Source: CAXSBR01 sp964252015 (GTDB lineage Bacteria; Actinomycetota; Actinomycetes; Mycobacteriales; Jatrophihabitantaceae). Taken from it: 64,000 nucleotides of DNA. The translations under genes and the position numbers were made by a program. Shown piece after piece: positions 51,957 through 60,821 of the stretch. The notes beneath the pieces were generated by a model, which was not told where the DNA came from, ran no database searches, and worked only from the letters and a program-made list of their open reading frames with translations. The stretch covers positions 1-64,000 of the forward strand of contig CAXULW010000006.1 of NCBI GenBank assembly GCA_964252015.1. Reading direction: 5' to 3'. Position 1 is the first letter of the stretch. Each line of letters starts with the position of its first letter.

Positions 51957-53390
51957 TTGCCAGACAACGACATTCGTCAGCGGGCGTTGTCCTGCCTGCT
52001 GCTGGGCTATGTCGGGCGGACGCCACCGCCTTGGTTGTTCCGTGCGCTGGGCTCAGGCGTTGGCGGCGTGGTGCTGTTCGGCTCAAACGTCGGCGACGGC
52101 CGCGAAGTGCGCGTCTCGACCGACATCCTGCGCCAGGCCGCGGGCCGCGACATCACCGTGGCGCTGGACGAGGAGGGTGGTGACGTGACTCGCCTGGACA
52201 CCCTGCGGGGCAGCGCTTACCCGGGTGCGGGCGCGCTCGGGCACCTGGACGACGCGGAAACGACGGCGGAGGTCTACGCCGCCATCGGCGCCCGGCTGGC
52301 CGACGCCGGTGTCACCATGAACCTGGCGCCGGTCGCTGATGTCAACGTCGACCCGCTCAATCCGGTGATCGGTCTTCGCTCCTTCGGCGCTGACCCGGCT
52401 GTGGTCGCCCGACAGGTCGCCGCCGCGGTACACGGCATCCAGCGCAGCGGGGTCGCCGCCTGCGTGAAGCATTTTCCCGGGCACGGGGCGACGAGATCGG
52501 ACTCGCACCACGAGGTGGCCCGCCTGGAGCGGTCCCGGGCCGAGCTCGAGACCGTCGAGTTCGCACCCTTCCGCTCGGCCGTAGCCGCCGGCGTCCGCGC
52601 GGTTATGACCGGCCATCTCGTCGCAACGGCGCTGGACGAACGCAACCTGGCCACCGTCAGCCGGGAGATCACCACCACGACCCTGCGCGAAAGGATGGGC
52701 TTCACCGGCGCTGTAGTTACCGACGCCCTGGAAATGAAGGCGCTCTCGGCCACGATCGGGATGGTCGAGGGTTTCGTGCAAGCCCTTGCTGCCGGTGCGG
52801 ACGTCGTGGAGACCGGCGCGCTGGACTATCCGGAACTGGTCGAGGAGGTTCCTCTCGCGGTGGAGGACGCGGTTCGCGGCGGGCGGCTGAGCGAGGCGCG
52901 CCTGAACGATGCCGCCACCAACGCCGGCCAGCTGTCCGGGCCGGGCCGGACAGTTCCCTTCAAGCGCAACCTCGTCGACGATGCCGCTCGCCGCTCGCTC
53001 GAGTTGATCGGAACGGTGCCCGAAGTGCACGACCCGGTGGTGATCGAATGCCACCCACCCGGCGGGATGGCCGGCGGAGAACTGCCCTGGTCCCTCGGCG
53101 CGGCCTTGGGGACCGACGCACACATCGTCACCGGGGATTCGCCGCCGCCCGCGCTGGCCCGAGCCGCAGCTGGCCGGACACTGGTCGTGGTCATCCGCGA
53201 CCCGATGCGTCACGTCTGGCAATTGCCGTGGATCGAGCGGGCGCGGTCCACCCCCGGCGCAGTGCTGGTGGACGCCGGTTGGCCGTATGAAGCCCTCGAC
53301 GGCCTCGCCTGTGTCCGGAGCCGGGGCATCGCCCCGGTGCTGATGACCGCGGTCGCAGAGGTTCTCACCCGGTCGAGAGACTCGCGGTGA
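51957..53390 (+). CDS. nagZ: intracellular beta-N-acetylglucosaminidase, GH3 NagZ-like
   Basis: A 477-residue GH3 enzyme without a signal peptide. The NagZ-specific loop KHFPGHGATRSDSH contains the D182/H184 acid-base dyad, and the nucleophile is D256 in VVTDALEMKAL. It should release GlcNAc from cytosolic GlcNAc-MurNAc or muropeptides. A C-terminal extension of about 140 residues follows the barrel. The start is TTG 51957 with GAGGAG at 51941-51946; no ATG or GTG fits better. Its stop overlaps the SIS gene (GTGA). Context with murQ supports cell-wall sugar recycling. Confidence 0.88.
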   Translation: MPDNDIRQRALSCLLLGYVGRTPPPWLFRALGSGVGGVVLFGSNVGDGREVRVSTDILRQAAGRDITVALDEEGGDVTRLDTLRGSAYPGAGALGHLDDAETTAEVYAAIGARLADAGVTMNLAPVADVNVDPLNPVIGLRSFGADPAVVARQVAAAVHGIQRSGVAACVKHFPGHGATRSDSHHEVARLERSRAELETVEFAPFRSAVAAGVRAVMTGHLVATALDERNLATVSREITTTTLRERMGFTGAVVTDALEMKALSATIGMVEGFVQALAAGADVVETGALDYPELVEEVPLAVEDAVRGGRLSEARLNDAATNAGQLSGPGRTVPFKRNLVDDAARRSLELIGTVPEVHDPVVIECHPPGGMAGGELPWSLGAALGTDAHIVTGDSPPPALARAAAGRTLVVVIRDPMRHVWQLPWIERARSTPGAVLVDAGWPYEALDGLACVRSRGIAPVLMTAVAEVLTRSRDSR

Positions 53391-54427
53391 CGAAGCCCAA
53401 TTCCGGCGTGACCTCGCGGATACCGGGCGGGCTGATGGCCACCGAGATCGGCGAGCAGCCCGCGGTGCTGGCGTCCATGCTGCGCGAGGGCAAAGCCCAG
53501 ATCACCGACGCGGCGGAGCGGATCGCCCGTGCGGCGCCGCGCTTCGTGCTCTTCGCCGCGCGGGGTACGAGCGACCATGCCGCGCTGTACGCGAAGTACC
53601 TGACTGAGATCAGGATGGGACGGCCGGCCGGGTTGGCGTCGCTGTCGTCCATGACGGTCTACCGGGCTCGGCCCGATCTGTCGGACGTGCTGTTCGTGGC
53701 CGTGAGCCAGTCCGGGGGATCGCCTGACCTGATCGAATCGCTCACCGCTGCCCGTGCGTGCGGCGCCCTGACCCTGGCCGTCACGAATGACCCGTCGTCA
53801 CCGCTGGCCACCGCGGCCGAGATCGAGGTGGATGTCCGAGCCGGCCGCGAGTCGGCGGTAGCCGCGACCAAGACCTACACCGCGGAACTGCTCGCGCTGT
53901 TCCTGTTGTTCGGCGGGCCGGGCGCGGCCGGCCGGGCCGGTGGGTTGGCTGATGCGGCCGCGCAGACGCTGTCCACGGACGCGGTCGCTCGGGTCGCCGA
54001 TCACTACCGCACCGCCACGCGGCTGGTCACGACGGCCCGCGGTTACTCCTACCCGACGGCGCGTGAGGCGGCCCTGAAACTGATGGAGACCAGCTACCTC
54101 AGCGCGCAGGCGTTCTCCGCCGCCGACCTGCTGCACGGGCCCATGGCGATGGTGGACGCCGACGTCCCCGTCATTGCGGTGACCGCGCCCGGCCGCGGCG
54201 GAGCGGCCATGACACCGGTTATCGAGCGGCTGGCCGCCAATGGTGTCGACGTGCTGCGCGTAGGTTCGGACGACGGGCTGCCGCTCGCGTCCGACGGCAT
54301 CGACGAGGAACTGTTGCCCATCTTGGAGATACTGCCGCTCCAGCAACTGGCCTGGCGGGTCGCGCTCGACCGCGGCCACGACCCGGACCGGCCGCGCGGT
54401 CTGGCCAAGGTGACCAAAACGTGGTGA
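53387..54427 (+). CDS. double-SIS sugar-phosphate isomerase/deaminase (GlmS-C/NagB-II-like)
   Basis: A 346-residue protein with two SIS domains, like the isomerase half of GlmS but lacking the glutaminase domain. FAARGTSDHAALYAKYL and VSQSGGSPDLIESL are sugar-phosphate-binding loops of the first SIS; SYPTAREAALKLMETSYLSAQAF and LLHGPMAMV belong to the second. With nagA nearby it is best read as a glucosamine-6-phosphate deaminase. GTG 53387 overlaps the GH3 stop. Confidence 0.85.
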   Translation: MTKPNSGVTSRIPGGLMATEIGEQPAVLASMLREGKAQITDAAERIARAAPRFVLFAARGTSDHAALYAKYLTEIRMGRPAGLASLSSMTVYRARPDLSDVLFVAVSQSGGSPDLIESLTAARACGALTLAVTNDPSSPLATAAEIEVDVRAGRESAVAATKTYTAELLALFLLFGGPGAAGRAGGLADAAAQTLSTDAVARVADHYRTATRLVTTARGYSYPTAREAALKLMETSYLSAQAFSAADLLHGPMAMVDADVPVIAVTAPGRGGAAMTPVIERLAANGVDVLRVGSDDGLPLASDGIDEELLPILEILPLQQLAWRVALDRGHDPDRPRGLAKVTKTW

Positions 54428-55287
54428 ACGAACGCCCCGAGCTTGATCAACTCCCCACCGGCGCGGTGGTCGGGCTCCTGCTCGACGCCGAGGAGCGGGT
54501 CGTGCCGGCCGTGCGCGCGGCCGCGGCCGATATCGTCGCGGCGGCGGAACTGTGCGCCGACCGGTTGCGTCGCGATGGTCGCCTGGTGTTCGTCGGAGCC
54601 GGCTCGTCGGGACGGATCGCCGCCGCCGAGGCCGCCGAGCTTCCGGGCACGTTCGGCCTGGACCGCGCCCGCGTGTTGCACCGCGTGGCCGGTGGCGAAC
54701 GGTCCACAGACGACGACGAGGACGACCTGAACGCGGCCCACGATGACCTGACCGCCCTGGCGCTGACCGGGTCTGACGTCGTCATCGCGGTTGCGGCCAG
54801 TGGCAGCACGCCGTACACGCTCGCCGTGGCGCGGGCCGCCCGAGCCCACGGGGCCGCGCTGGTCGCCGTCGTCACCGTCACCGGCTCCCCCTTGGCCGCT
54901 CTGGCCACCGTCACCGTCGCGGCCCTCGTCGGAGAGGAAGTGCTACGCGGAGCCACCCGTCTCGGCGCGGGAACCGCGCAGAAGATCGCGCTAAACACGC
55001 TCGTCACCGCGGCCATGGCCCGGTACGGCCGGGTGCACGGCGACCTGATGATCGACATGGTGCCGGCGAACGCCAAGCTGCGCCGGCGGGCCGCAGGCAT
55101 CATCTCCACCATCACGTCGGCGTCCGAAGCCGACGCGCGTTCGGCGCTCGCCGCGTGCGCGGGTGACGTGCGGGCCGCGGTACTGATGCTCGAGCTGGGC
55201 CTGCCCGCGGCCCAGGCCAGGGAACGCGCGCACCGTCACGACACGTTGCGGGCCGCGCTGGCCAACGGCGACGTTTCAGACCGGTAA
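54424..55287 (+). CDS. murQ: N-acetylmuramic acid 6-phosphate etherase
   Basis: A 287-residue SIS-fold lyase that splits MurNAc-6-P into GlcNAc-6-P and lactate. FVGAGSSGRIAAAEAAELPGTFG (shown as family block), AVAASGSTPYT and RLGAGTAQKIALN followed by GDLMIDMVPANAKL are MurQ hallmarks. The GTG at 54424 overlaps the SIS stop (GTGA); a GTG at 54421 is equally possible. It directs MurNAc into the NagA/deaminase route. Confidence 0.9.
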   Translation: MNERPELDQLPTGAVVGLLLDAEERVVPAVRAAAADIVAAAELCADRLRRDGRLVFVGAGSSGRIAAAEAAELPGTFGLDRARVLHRVAGGERSTDDDEDDLNAAHDDLTALALTGSDVVIAVAASGSTPYTLAVARAARAHGAALVAVVTVTGSPLAALATVTVAALVGEEVLRGATRLGAGTAQKIALNTLVTAAMARYGRVHGDLMIDMVPANAKLRRRAAGIISTITSASEADARSALAACAGDVRAAVLMLELGLPAAQARERAHRHDTLRAALANGDVSDR

Positions 55288-55324
55288 CGATCCCAACGTC
55301 TCCGATCAGACCCTTGACTAACAA

Positions 55325-55340
55325 ACTGGTCTAGGCCAAT
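55325..55340. promoter_or_regulatory. dre-like operator 3 (best match)
   Basis: ACTGGTCTAGGCCAAT matches the DasR consensus ACTGGTCTAGACCAGT at 14 of 16 positions, upstream of the sugar-binding-protein gene. Confidence 0.75.
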
Positions 55341-55346
55341 ATTTGG

Positions 55347-55362
55347 ATTTGTCTAAACCAAT
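55347..55362. promoter_or_regulatory. dre-like operator 4
   Basis: ATTTGTCTAAACCAAT matches the DasR consensus at 12 of 16 positions, centred 22 bp (two turns) from operator 3. Confidence 0.65.
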
Positions 55363-55402
55363 CGCGGCTCCGACACCGGGCCCATCACTCGTGGAGGAAA
55401 GC

Positions 55403-56743
55403 TTGAAGCGAACACTGACGGGGGTTGTGGCGGTGACGGCGTTGGCCGTGACGCTCAGCGCATGCAGCTCGAGCAAATCCTCGACCAAGTCCACGGGCAG
55501 TTCTGCCGGGACCGCCGCCGCGAGCAAGATCCTCAGCAACGACGGCAAGGGCAAGACGATCACGGTCTGGCTGCAGAGCGACGCACAAAAAGGCTGGCCC
55601 GCCGTCGTGTCACAGGCGACGAGCCGGTTCGAAGCTGCAACCGGGGCCAAGGTGAACGTTCAATGGCAACAGTGGTCGAATTACACGACCAAGCTCGACT
55701 CCACCTTCGCCGGCAAGACTGGCATCCCCGACGTCGTCGAACTGGGTAACACCCAGACCGCGTCGTACATCGCCGGCGGCGCGTTCACCGATCTCAGCGC
55801 GGCGAAGAGCGAGTTCGCGAACTCGGCCACCTGGCTCACCGGGCTGGCCCAATCCGGAACTTCCGCAGACGGCAAGCTCGAGGCCATCCCCTACTACGCC
55901 GGCAGTCGCGTCGTCATCTACCGCAAGGACCTCTGGACGAAAGCCGGCGTCACGTCGGTGCCGACGACGCTGGCCGAGCTGAACGCCGACCTCGACCGGG
56001 TCAAGGCGGCCAACGCCAAGGACCCGCGCTTCTCCGCGTTCTACATGCCGGGCAAGTACTGGTACGCGGCCATGTCCTTCGTCTACGGCGCCGGCGGCAA
56101 GATCGCCACCCTGTCGGGTGACAAGTGGACCGGGACGCTGGACAGCGCGCAGGCGCAGAAGGGGCTCGCCCAGTGGAAGACGCTGGCCACCAAGTACTCG
56201 GTCGGCGGCTCCACCAAGGACGAGGCCGACCAGGACGCGATCATGGCCCTCGGACACACCGGCGCCATCGTCGGCAACGGTTGGGAGGTGGGCGCGGTCA
56301 CGGCGCCGAAGACGGGCAACCCGGCACTCGCCGCAAAACTGTCCACGTTCCCGATGCCGGGCGTCACCGCCGGTGCGTACACCCCGTCGTTCCTCGGCGG
56401 GTCTGACCTCGCCGTCCCGGCCAAGGCCAGCAACGCCGGCTTGGGCGCACAGTGGATCAAGTACTACACGGACACCACCAGCCAGACCGCTCTGGCCAAG
56501 TTCGCGATCCCGAATACGACGTCCTTGCTCTCGGTCTACGAGGGTCAGGCGCAGGCGAACCAGTCCACCGGTGAAGCGGCCAAGAGCACCTGGTTCGTGC
56601 CCAACACGCCGAATTGGGCCAATGTCGAGAGCGGCAACGTGTTGCAGAACATGTTGGAATCGATTGCGACCGGGAAGAGCTCCATCGCCGCAGCCACCGC
56701 GTCGGCGGACAAACAGATCGCGACGATCCTCAACGGCAACTAG
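55403..56743 (+). CDS. family 1 sugar-binding lipoprotein, DasA-like
   Basis: A 446-residue receptor lipoprotein: basic start LKRTLTG, hydrophobic stretch, lipobox LSAC and a Ser/Thr linker, then an SBP_bac_1 fold (TITVWLQSDAQKGWPAV). The TTG at 55403 is preferred because GGAGG (55393-55397) sits five bases upstream; longer frames start inside the operator region. It should bind GlcNAc, chitobiose or a muropeptide sugar. Two dre-like sites precede it and a strong hairpin follows it. Confidence 0.9.
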   Translation: MKRTLTGVVAVTALAVTLSACSSSKSSTKSTGSSAGTAAASKILSNDGKGKTITVWLQSDAQKGWPAVVSQATSRFEAATGAKVNVQWQQWSNYTTKLDSTFAGKTGIPDVVELGNTQTASYIAGGAFTDLSAAKSEFANSATWLTGLAQSGTSADGKLEAIPYYAGSRVVIYRKDLWTKAGVTSVPTTLAELNADLDRVKAANAKDPRFSAFYMPGKYWYAAMSFVYGAGGKIATLSGDKWTGTLDSAQAQKGLAQWKTLATKYSVGGSTKDEADQDAIMALGHTGAIVGNGWEVGAVTAPKTGNPALAAKLSTFPMPGVTAGAYTPSFLGGSDLAVPAKASNAGLGAQWIKYYTDTTSQTALAKFAIPNTTSLLSVYEGQAQANQSTGEAAKSTWFVPNTPNWANVESGNVLQNMLESIATGKSSIAAATASADKQIATILNGN

Positions 56744-56761
56744 CGGTCGGTCAGCTCCCTC

Positions 56762-56801
56762 GCGGTGCGGGTGATCACATTCCGGTGGTCACCCGCACCG
56801 C
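56762..56801 (+). promoter_or_regulatory. 13-bp perfect stem-loop between binding-protein and permease genes
   Basis: GCGGTGCGGGTGA (56762-56774) and TCACCCGCACCGC (56789-56801) form a perfect 13-bp stem with a 14-base loop. No T-tract follows. Hairpins at this position in sugar-transport operons typically protect the upstream message or reduce read-through so that the binding protein is made in excess. Confidence 0.8.
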
Positions 56802-56824
56802 ACCATGACGAAGGGCTCCCTCGC

Positions 56825-57775
56825 ATGACTGCGTTCCGTGCGCATCCCCGCCGGGGGAGATGGCCGCTGCCCGCCAGCCGTCAGGGCCGCTTGCCCTACC
56901 TGCTGATCCTGCCCGCGGTGATCGTCCTGGTCGTCGTCGTGGCGTGGCCGGTGTTCAAGATCGTCGAACTCTCCGTGCAGAAGCAGGAGGCCGGCAAGTT
57001 CGCGCTCTTCCACAACGGCGGTTCGACGAGCTTCGTCGGGTTCGCCAACTTCACCAATGTTCTCAGCGACAGCACGTTCTGGACCGTCGTGGCCCGCACC
57101 GCCGTGTTCACCGCGGTCAACGCGGCGCTCAGCCTCGTCCTGGGCGTGGCGATTGCGTTGCTGCTGAACCGGGTGTCGCGGTGGGCTCGGCTGCTGCTCA
57201 CCGCGGTGCTCCTGTTCGTCTGGGCCGTGCCGTCGACGGTGTCCACCCAGGTCTTCTACTGGCTCTTCAGCAACCAGTACGGCGCGGCCAACTACCTGCT
57301 CGGCGGGTTGCCCGGACTGAACCTGCAGGGCCACGACTGGTTCGCCGACCCGCACCAGGGGCTGGCCGTGGTCAGCATCGTGGTGATCTGGGGTGCCCTG
57401 CCGCTGCTGTCCCTGTCGCTGCACGCCGGGTTGACCCAGATACCCAAAGAACAGCTCGAAGCCGCCCGCTGCGACGGGGCCAGCCCGGTCCAGGTTTTCC
57501 GCAACGTCATCTGGCCGTTCCTGACCCCGTTGCTGGTCATCCTGGCGACGCTGTCGATCATCTGGGACTTCGGGGTGTTCAACCAGATCTGGTTCATGCG
57601 CGGCGGACACCCCGAGCCCGGCTATCAGACCATCGGCATCTTCATGTATCAGAACGGGATCGGCAGCAGCCACTACAACTCCGGCGCGACCGTGGGCGTC
57701 CTGATGATGGTGTGCCTGCTGTTCGTGATGGTCTTCTACATCAGGCAGTTGTTCCGGATCGGAGACGAGGAATGA
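56825..57775 (+). CDS. sugar ABC transporter permease, MalF/DasB type
   Basis: A 316-residue permease with six membrane segments and the EAA loop EQLEAARCDGASPVQVFRNVIWP. The ATG at 56825 follows GAAGGG; a frame starting at 56765 lies within the hairpin and is rejected. No dedicated ATPase gene is in the operon, as for DasABC, which uses the shared MsiK ATPase (inference). Confidence 0.93.
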   Translation: MTAFRAHPRRGRWPLPASRQGRLPYLLILPAVIVLVVVVAWPVFKIVELSVQKQEAGKFALFHNGGSTSFVGFANFTNVLSDSTFWTVVARTAVFTAVNAALSLVLGVAIALLLNRVSRWARLLLTAVLLFVWAVPSTVSTQVFYWLFSNQYGAANYLLGGLPGLNLQGHDWFADPHQGLAVVSIVVIWGALPLLSLSLHAGLTQIPKEQLEAARCDGASPVQVFRNVIWPFLTPLLVILATLSIIWDFGVFNQIWFMRGGHPEPGYQTIGIFMYQNGIGSSHYNSGATVGVLMMVCLLFVMVFYIRQLFRIGDEE

Positions 57776-58734
57776 CCGTGGCCGTGCACCCGCCGACCGA
57801 GGACCCGTCGTCCGCGCCCGATGCGCGCCCCGATTGGGTCGAGCGGGCCGGCCGGGCTCGAGTCAGGCCGCGGGCGATGGATCGTGGCCGACGTTCGCCG
57901 AACGGTCCGCGGCCGCGCACGTGGTGCTGGAACCTGGTGGCCGTGGTTCTCGCCGTGGTGCTGGGGTTCCCGATCTACTGGATGCTCATCACCGCCTTCA
58001 AACCCAGTCGCGACATCAACCGGGTGACCCCGCAGTTCTGGCCGGCCCACCCGACACTGGGTGGCTTCCGCGAAGTGCTCAGCGACCCCATTTTCCGGCA
58101 GGACCTGGCCAACACCTTCGTCATCACCCTGGCCGCGGTGGCCATCAGCATCGTCATCGGATTTTTCGGTGCCCTGGCGATCGCCCGGTTCCGGTTCCTG
58201 GGCCGGCGGGTATTCGTCTTCGCCGTGCTGATCGTGCAGATGGTTCCCCTGCTGGCGTTGACCATTCCCATGTCCCTGCTGCTCGACCGGTTCGATCTCA
58301 AGAACACCCTGACCGGGGTCGTCATCGCGTATCTGATGTTCACGATGCCTTACACCATCTGGACGTTGCGCACGTTCATCGCCAACATCCCCAAGGAGCT
58401 CGACGAGGCGGCCATGATGGACGGCTGCAGTCGATGGCAGACGTTCTACAAGATCATCCTGCCGCTGGTAGCGCCGGGCCTCATCGCCACCGGTGTGTAC
58501 GGCTGGATCCTGGCCTGGAACGAGTTCGTGCTCGCCAACACGTTGCTGCTCGACAACAACAAGCAGACGTCGATGATCTATCTGCTGATCTTCCAGTCGA
58601 GCCCGGTGCACGGAGCCGACTACGGCGGGCTCATGGCCGCGGCCACACTCACCTCGCTGCCGGTGGTTGTCCTGTTCGTGCTCTTCCAGAGCCGGATCTC
58701 CGCTGGCCTCACCGCCGGATCGGTGAAGGGTTGA
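57772..58734 (+). CDS. sugar ABC transporter permease, MalG/DasC type
   Basis: A 320-residue permease with six membrane segments after a 55-residue polar, Arg/Pro-rich N-terminal extension. The EAA loop is KELDEAAMMDGCSRWQTFYKI. ATG 57772 overlaps the DasB-like stop (ATGA), and its own stop overlaps the ROK start (TTGA). Confidence 0.93.
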   Translation: MTVAVHPPTEDPSSAPDARPDWVERAGRARVRPRAMDRGRRSPNGPRPRTWCWNLVAVVLAVVLGFPIYWMLITAFKPSRDINRVTPQFWPAHPTLGGFREVLSDPIFRQDLANTFVITLAAVAISIVIGFFGALAIARFRFLGRRVFVFAVLIVQMVPLLALTIPMSLLLDRFDLKNTLTGVVIAYLMFTMPYTIWTLRTFIANIPKELDEAAMMDGCSRWQTFYKIILPLVAPGLIATGVYGWILAWNEFVLANTLLLDNNKQTSMIYLLIFQSSPVHGADYGGLMAAATLTSLPVVVLFVLFQSRISAGLTAGSVKG

Positions 58735-59648
58735 CCAGACCCCCGGCCACCGTCGTCGCCATCGACGTCGGCGGCACGACGATCAAGGGTATGCGCTACG
58801 ACCGTTTTGGCCGGTGCGAAGCCGGCCAGGGCGTGCCCACTCCGAGGGGTGGTCCGCAAGCGTTGGACGCGATCGCCGCCGCGGCAAAGGCCTTGATGAC
58901 GGCGGGTACCAGGTCCGTCGGGGTGGCCGTACCCGGGCTCGTCGATCCGGCGCTCGGCGTGGTCCGCTACGCCGCCAACCTGCACTGGCGCGACGTCGCA
59001 CTGCGTTCGCAGCTCAGCGCTCGGCTGGGTTGCCCGGTTGCGATCGATCACGATGTAGCGGCCGCGACGAGGGCGGAGGCCGCCGTGGCTGGACCGGGCG
59101 AGGACGCCCTGCTGTTCGTGTCCCTCGGTACCGGCGTTTCCACCGGCTACGCCATGCACGGTCAGGTGTGGCGGGGTTTTCGCGGCCAAGCTGGGGAGCT
59201 CGGCCACAGCTGCGTCGTACCGGACGGGGAACCGTGCGCATGTGGCCAACGAGGCTGCCTGGAGGCCTACGCCTCAGGCTCGGCCGTCGCGCGCCGCTAC
59301 GTGGACGCAGGTGGTCCGCCCGGATCTGACGCAGCGTACGTCGTGGCTCGGCGGCGGGCGGACCCGCGCGCCGCTCGGGTCTGGGACGCCGCGGTGCACG
59401 CACTCGGTGCCGCGCTCACCACGGCCGTACTCCTGCTCGATCCGGGCGTGATTGTATTTGGCGGTGGCATGTCCGGTGCCGGCCCGGCCTTGCTCGACCC
59501 CGTGGCCGCGGCGATGTCGTCCCGCCTGGCGTGGCGAACGGTGCCGCCCATGCGGTTGTCGCACTGGCGGACCGAAGCCGGATCGAGAGGCGCAGCCATG
59601 CTGGCCTGGGACCTGATCGATGCCGTGGTGGAAGAGGTGCCGGCATGA
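58731..59648 (+). CDS. ROK family sugar kinase
   Basis: A 305-residue kinase of the ROK family: ATP-site DVGGTTIKG near the N terminus, catalytic Asp in CPVAIDHDVAAAT, and the zinc motif CACGQRGCLEAYASG. No helix-turn-helix domain, so it is an enzyme rather than a NagC-type repressor. It should phosphorylate imported GlcNAc and/or MurNAc, giving substrates for NagA and MurQ. TTG 58731 overlaps the permease stop (TTGA). Confidence 0.9.
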   Translation: MTRPPATVVAIDVGGTTIKGMRYDRFGRCEAGQGVPTPRGGPQALDAIAAAAKALMTAGTRSVGVAVPGLVDPALGVVRYAANLHWRDVALRSQLSARLGCPVAIDHDVAAATRAEAAVAGPGEDALLFVSLGTGVSTGYAMHGQVWRGFRGQAGELGHSCVVPDGEPCACGQRGCLEAYASGSAVARRYVDAGGPPGSDAAYVVARRRADPRAARVWDAAVHALGAALTTAVLLLDPGVIVFGGGMSGAGPALLDPVAAAMSSRLAWRTVPPMRLSHWRTEAGSRGAAMLAWDLIDAVVEEVPA

Positions 59649-60811
59649 CCGCGGTATCCGGTGGTCGAGTGGTGACCCCGGCCGGGGTCATCGAGAACGG
59701 CTCGATCGAGATTGTCGAGGGCCGTATCCAATCCGTCTCCGGCCGAGGCACGGCCAACTCAGACACAGCCGATGGTGGTACCCACCTGGAGGGCGCCTGG
59801 ATCGTGCCCGGTTTCATCGACCTGCACATGCACGGCGGCGGGGGCCACGACGTGACCAGATCCCCGGAGGCGATGGCCGGTGCGGTGGCCTACCACCGAC
59901 GCCATGGCACGACCCAGACGTTGGTGTCGCTCATGGCCCAGCCCGTGGACACCATGTGCGCGCAGCTTAGTTGGATCGCGGACCTCACCAAGCGGGGCGG
60001 CGTCCTCGGGGCTCATCTGGAAGGCCCGTTCCTCAGCGTCGCCCAATGCGGCGCGCAACGTCCGGAGAACCTGCAGGCCCCGGACAGCCTGGTATTGCAG
60101 AAACTGCTCGAGGCCGGCCAGGGTTCGGTGCGGACGGTCACGGTGGCTCCCGAGCTGGCCGGCGTGCTCGATCTCATCGCTGGCCTGGTCGACGCAGGTG
60201 TCATCGCCGCCATCGGGCACACCGCAGCCAGCTACGAACAGGCGGTGGCCGCGATCACGACCGGGGCCTCGCTGGCCACCCATGTGTTCAACGCCATGGG
60301 CGGCTTCGAACAACGGTCTCCCGGAGCGGCCGGGGCGGCACTGGACGCCGGCCTGTACCTCGAAGTCATCGGTGACGGCACCCACCTGCACGACTCGCTC
60401 GTTCGCCTCATCGCGCGCACGGCGCCGGGCCGGATGGCCTTCATCACCGACGCCATCAGCGCGGCCGGCGTGGCCGATGGGGTGTTCAGCCTGGGCGACC
60501 AGTCGGTGCTCGTCACCGACGGCGAAGCGCGTCTACCGGGTACCAACAACCTCGCGGGCAGCACCATCACGATGGGGGAAACGTTCAGACGCGCGGTTCG
60601 ATCGGTCGGCCTGACGATGACCGAGGCGGTCGAAGCCACGTCCACCACCCCGGCGCGCGTCCTGGGCGTCGACGATCGGTACGGCTCGATTGCACCCGGA
60701 CGGGCCGCAGACCTGGTCGTGCTGGATGAGGACCTGCGCATTCAGCGGGTGATGATCGGCGGTCAATGGCTGCACGACGCCCCATCCGATAACCAGAAGG
60801 TCGCGAAATGA
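59645..60811 (+). CDS. nagA: N-acetylglucosamine-6-phosphate deacetylase
   Basis: A 388-residue amidohydrolase. Metal and catalytic positions are visible: HMHGGGG, the Glu of HLEGPFL, GHT, HVFNAM and the catalytic Asp of ITDAIS. The loop after HLEGPF reads CGAQRPEN, with Gln where enterobacterial NagA has His; the Gln form is known in other Gram-positive NagA proteins. The ATG overlaps the ROK stop (ATGA). Ends the regulon; converges on the CoA-transferase genes with a 10-base gap. Confidence 0.94.
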   Translation: MTAVSGGRVVTPAGVIENGSIEIVEGRIQSVSGRGTANSDTADGGTHLEGAWIVPGFIDLHMHGGGGHDVTRSPEAMAGAVAYHRRHGTTQTLVSLMAQPVDTMCAQLSWIADLTKRGGVLGAHLEGPFLSVAQCGAQRPENLQAPDSLVLQKLLEAGQGSVRTVTVAPELAGVLDLIAGLVDAGVIAAIGHTAASYEQAVAAITTGASLATHVFNAMGGFEQRSPGAAGAALDAGLYLEVIGDGTHLHDSLVRLIARTAPGRMAFITDAISAAGVADGVFSLGDQSVLVTDGEARLPGTNNLAGSTITMGETFRRAVRSVGLTMTEAVEATSTTPARVLGVDDRYGSIAPGRAADLVVLDEDLRIQRVMIGGQWLHDAPSDNQKVAK

Positions 60812-60821
60812 GGTGCGGCGA

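Noticed and set aside
57834..59648. 604-residue extended frame before the ROK kinase
   Set aside because: The upstream part is the DasC-like permease out of frame; the TTG at 58731 overlapping the permease stop gives a normal ROK length.
59645..60811. NagA with a possibly inactivated substrate loop (GAQ instead of GTH)
   Set aside because: The Gln variant is known in functional Gram-positive NagA proteins and all metal and catalytic residues are present.
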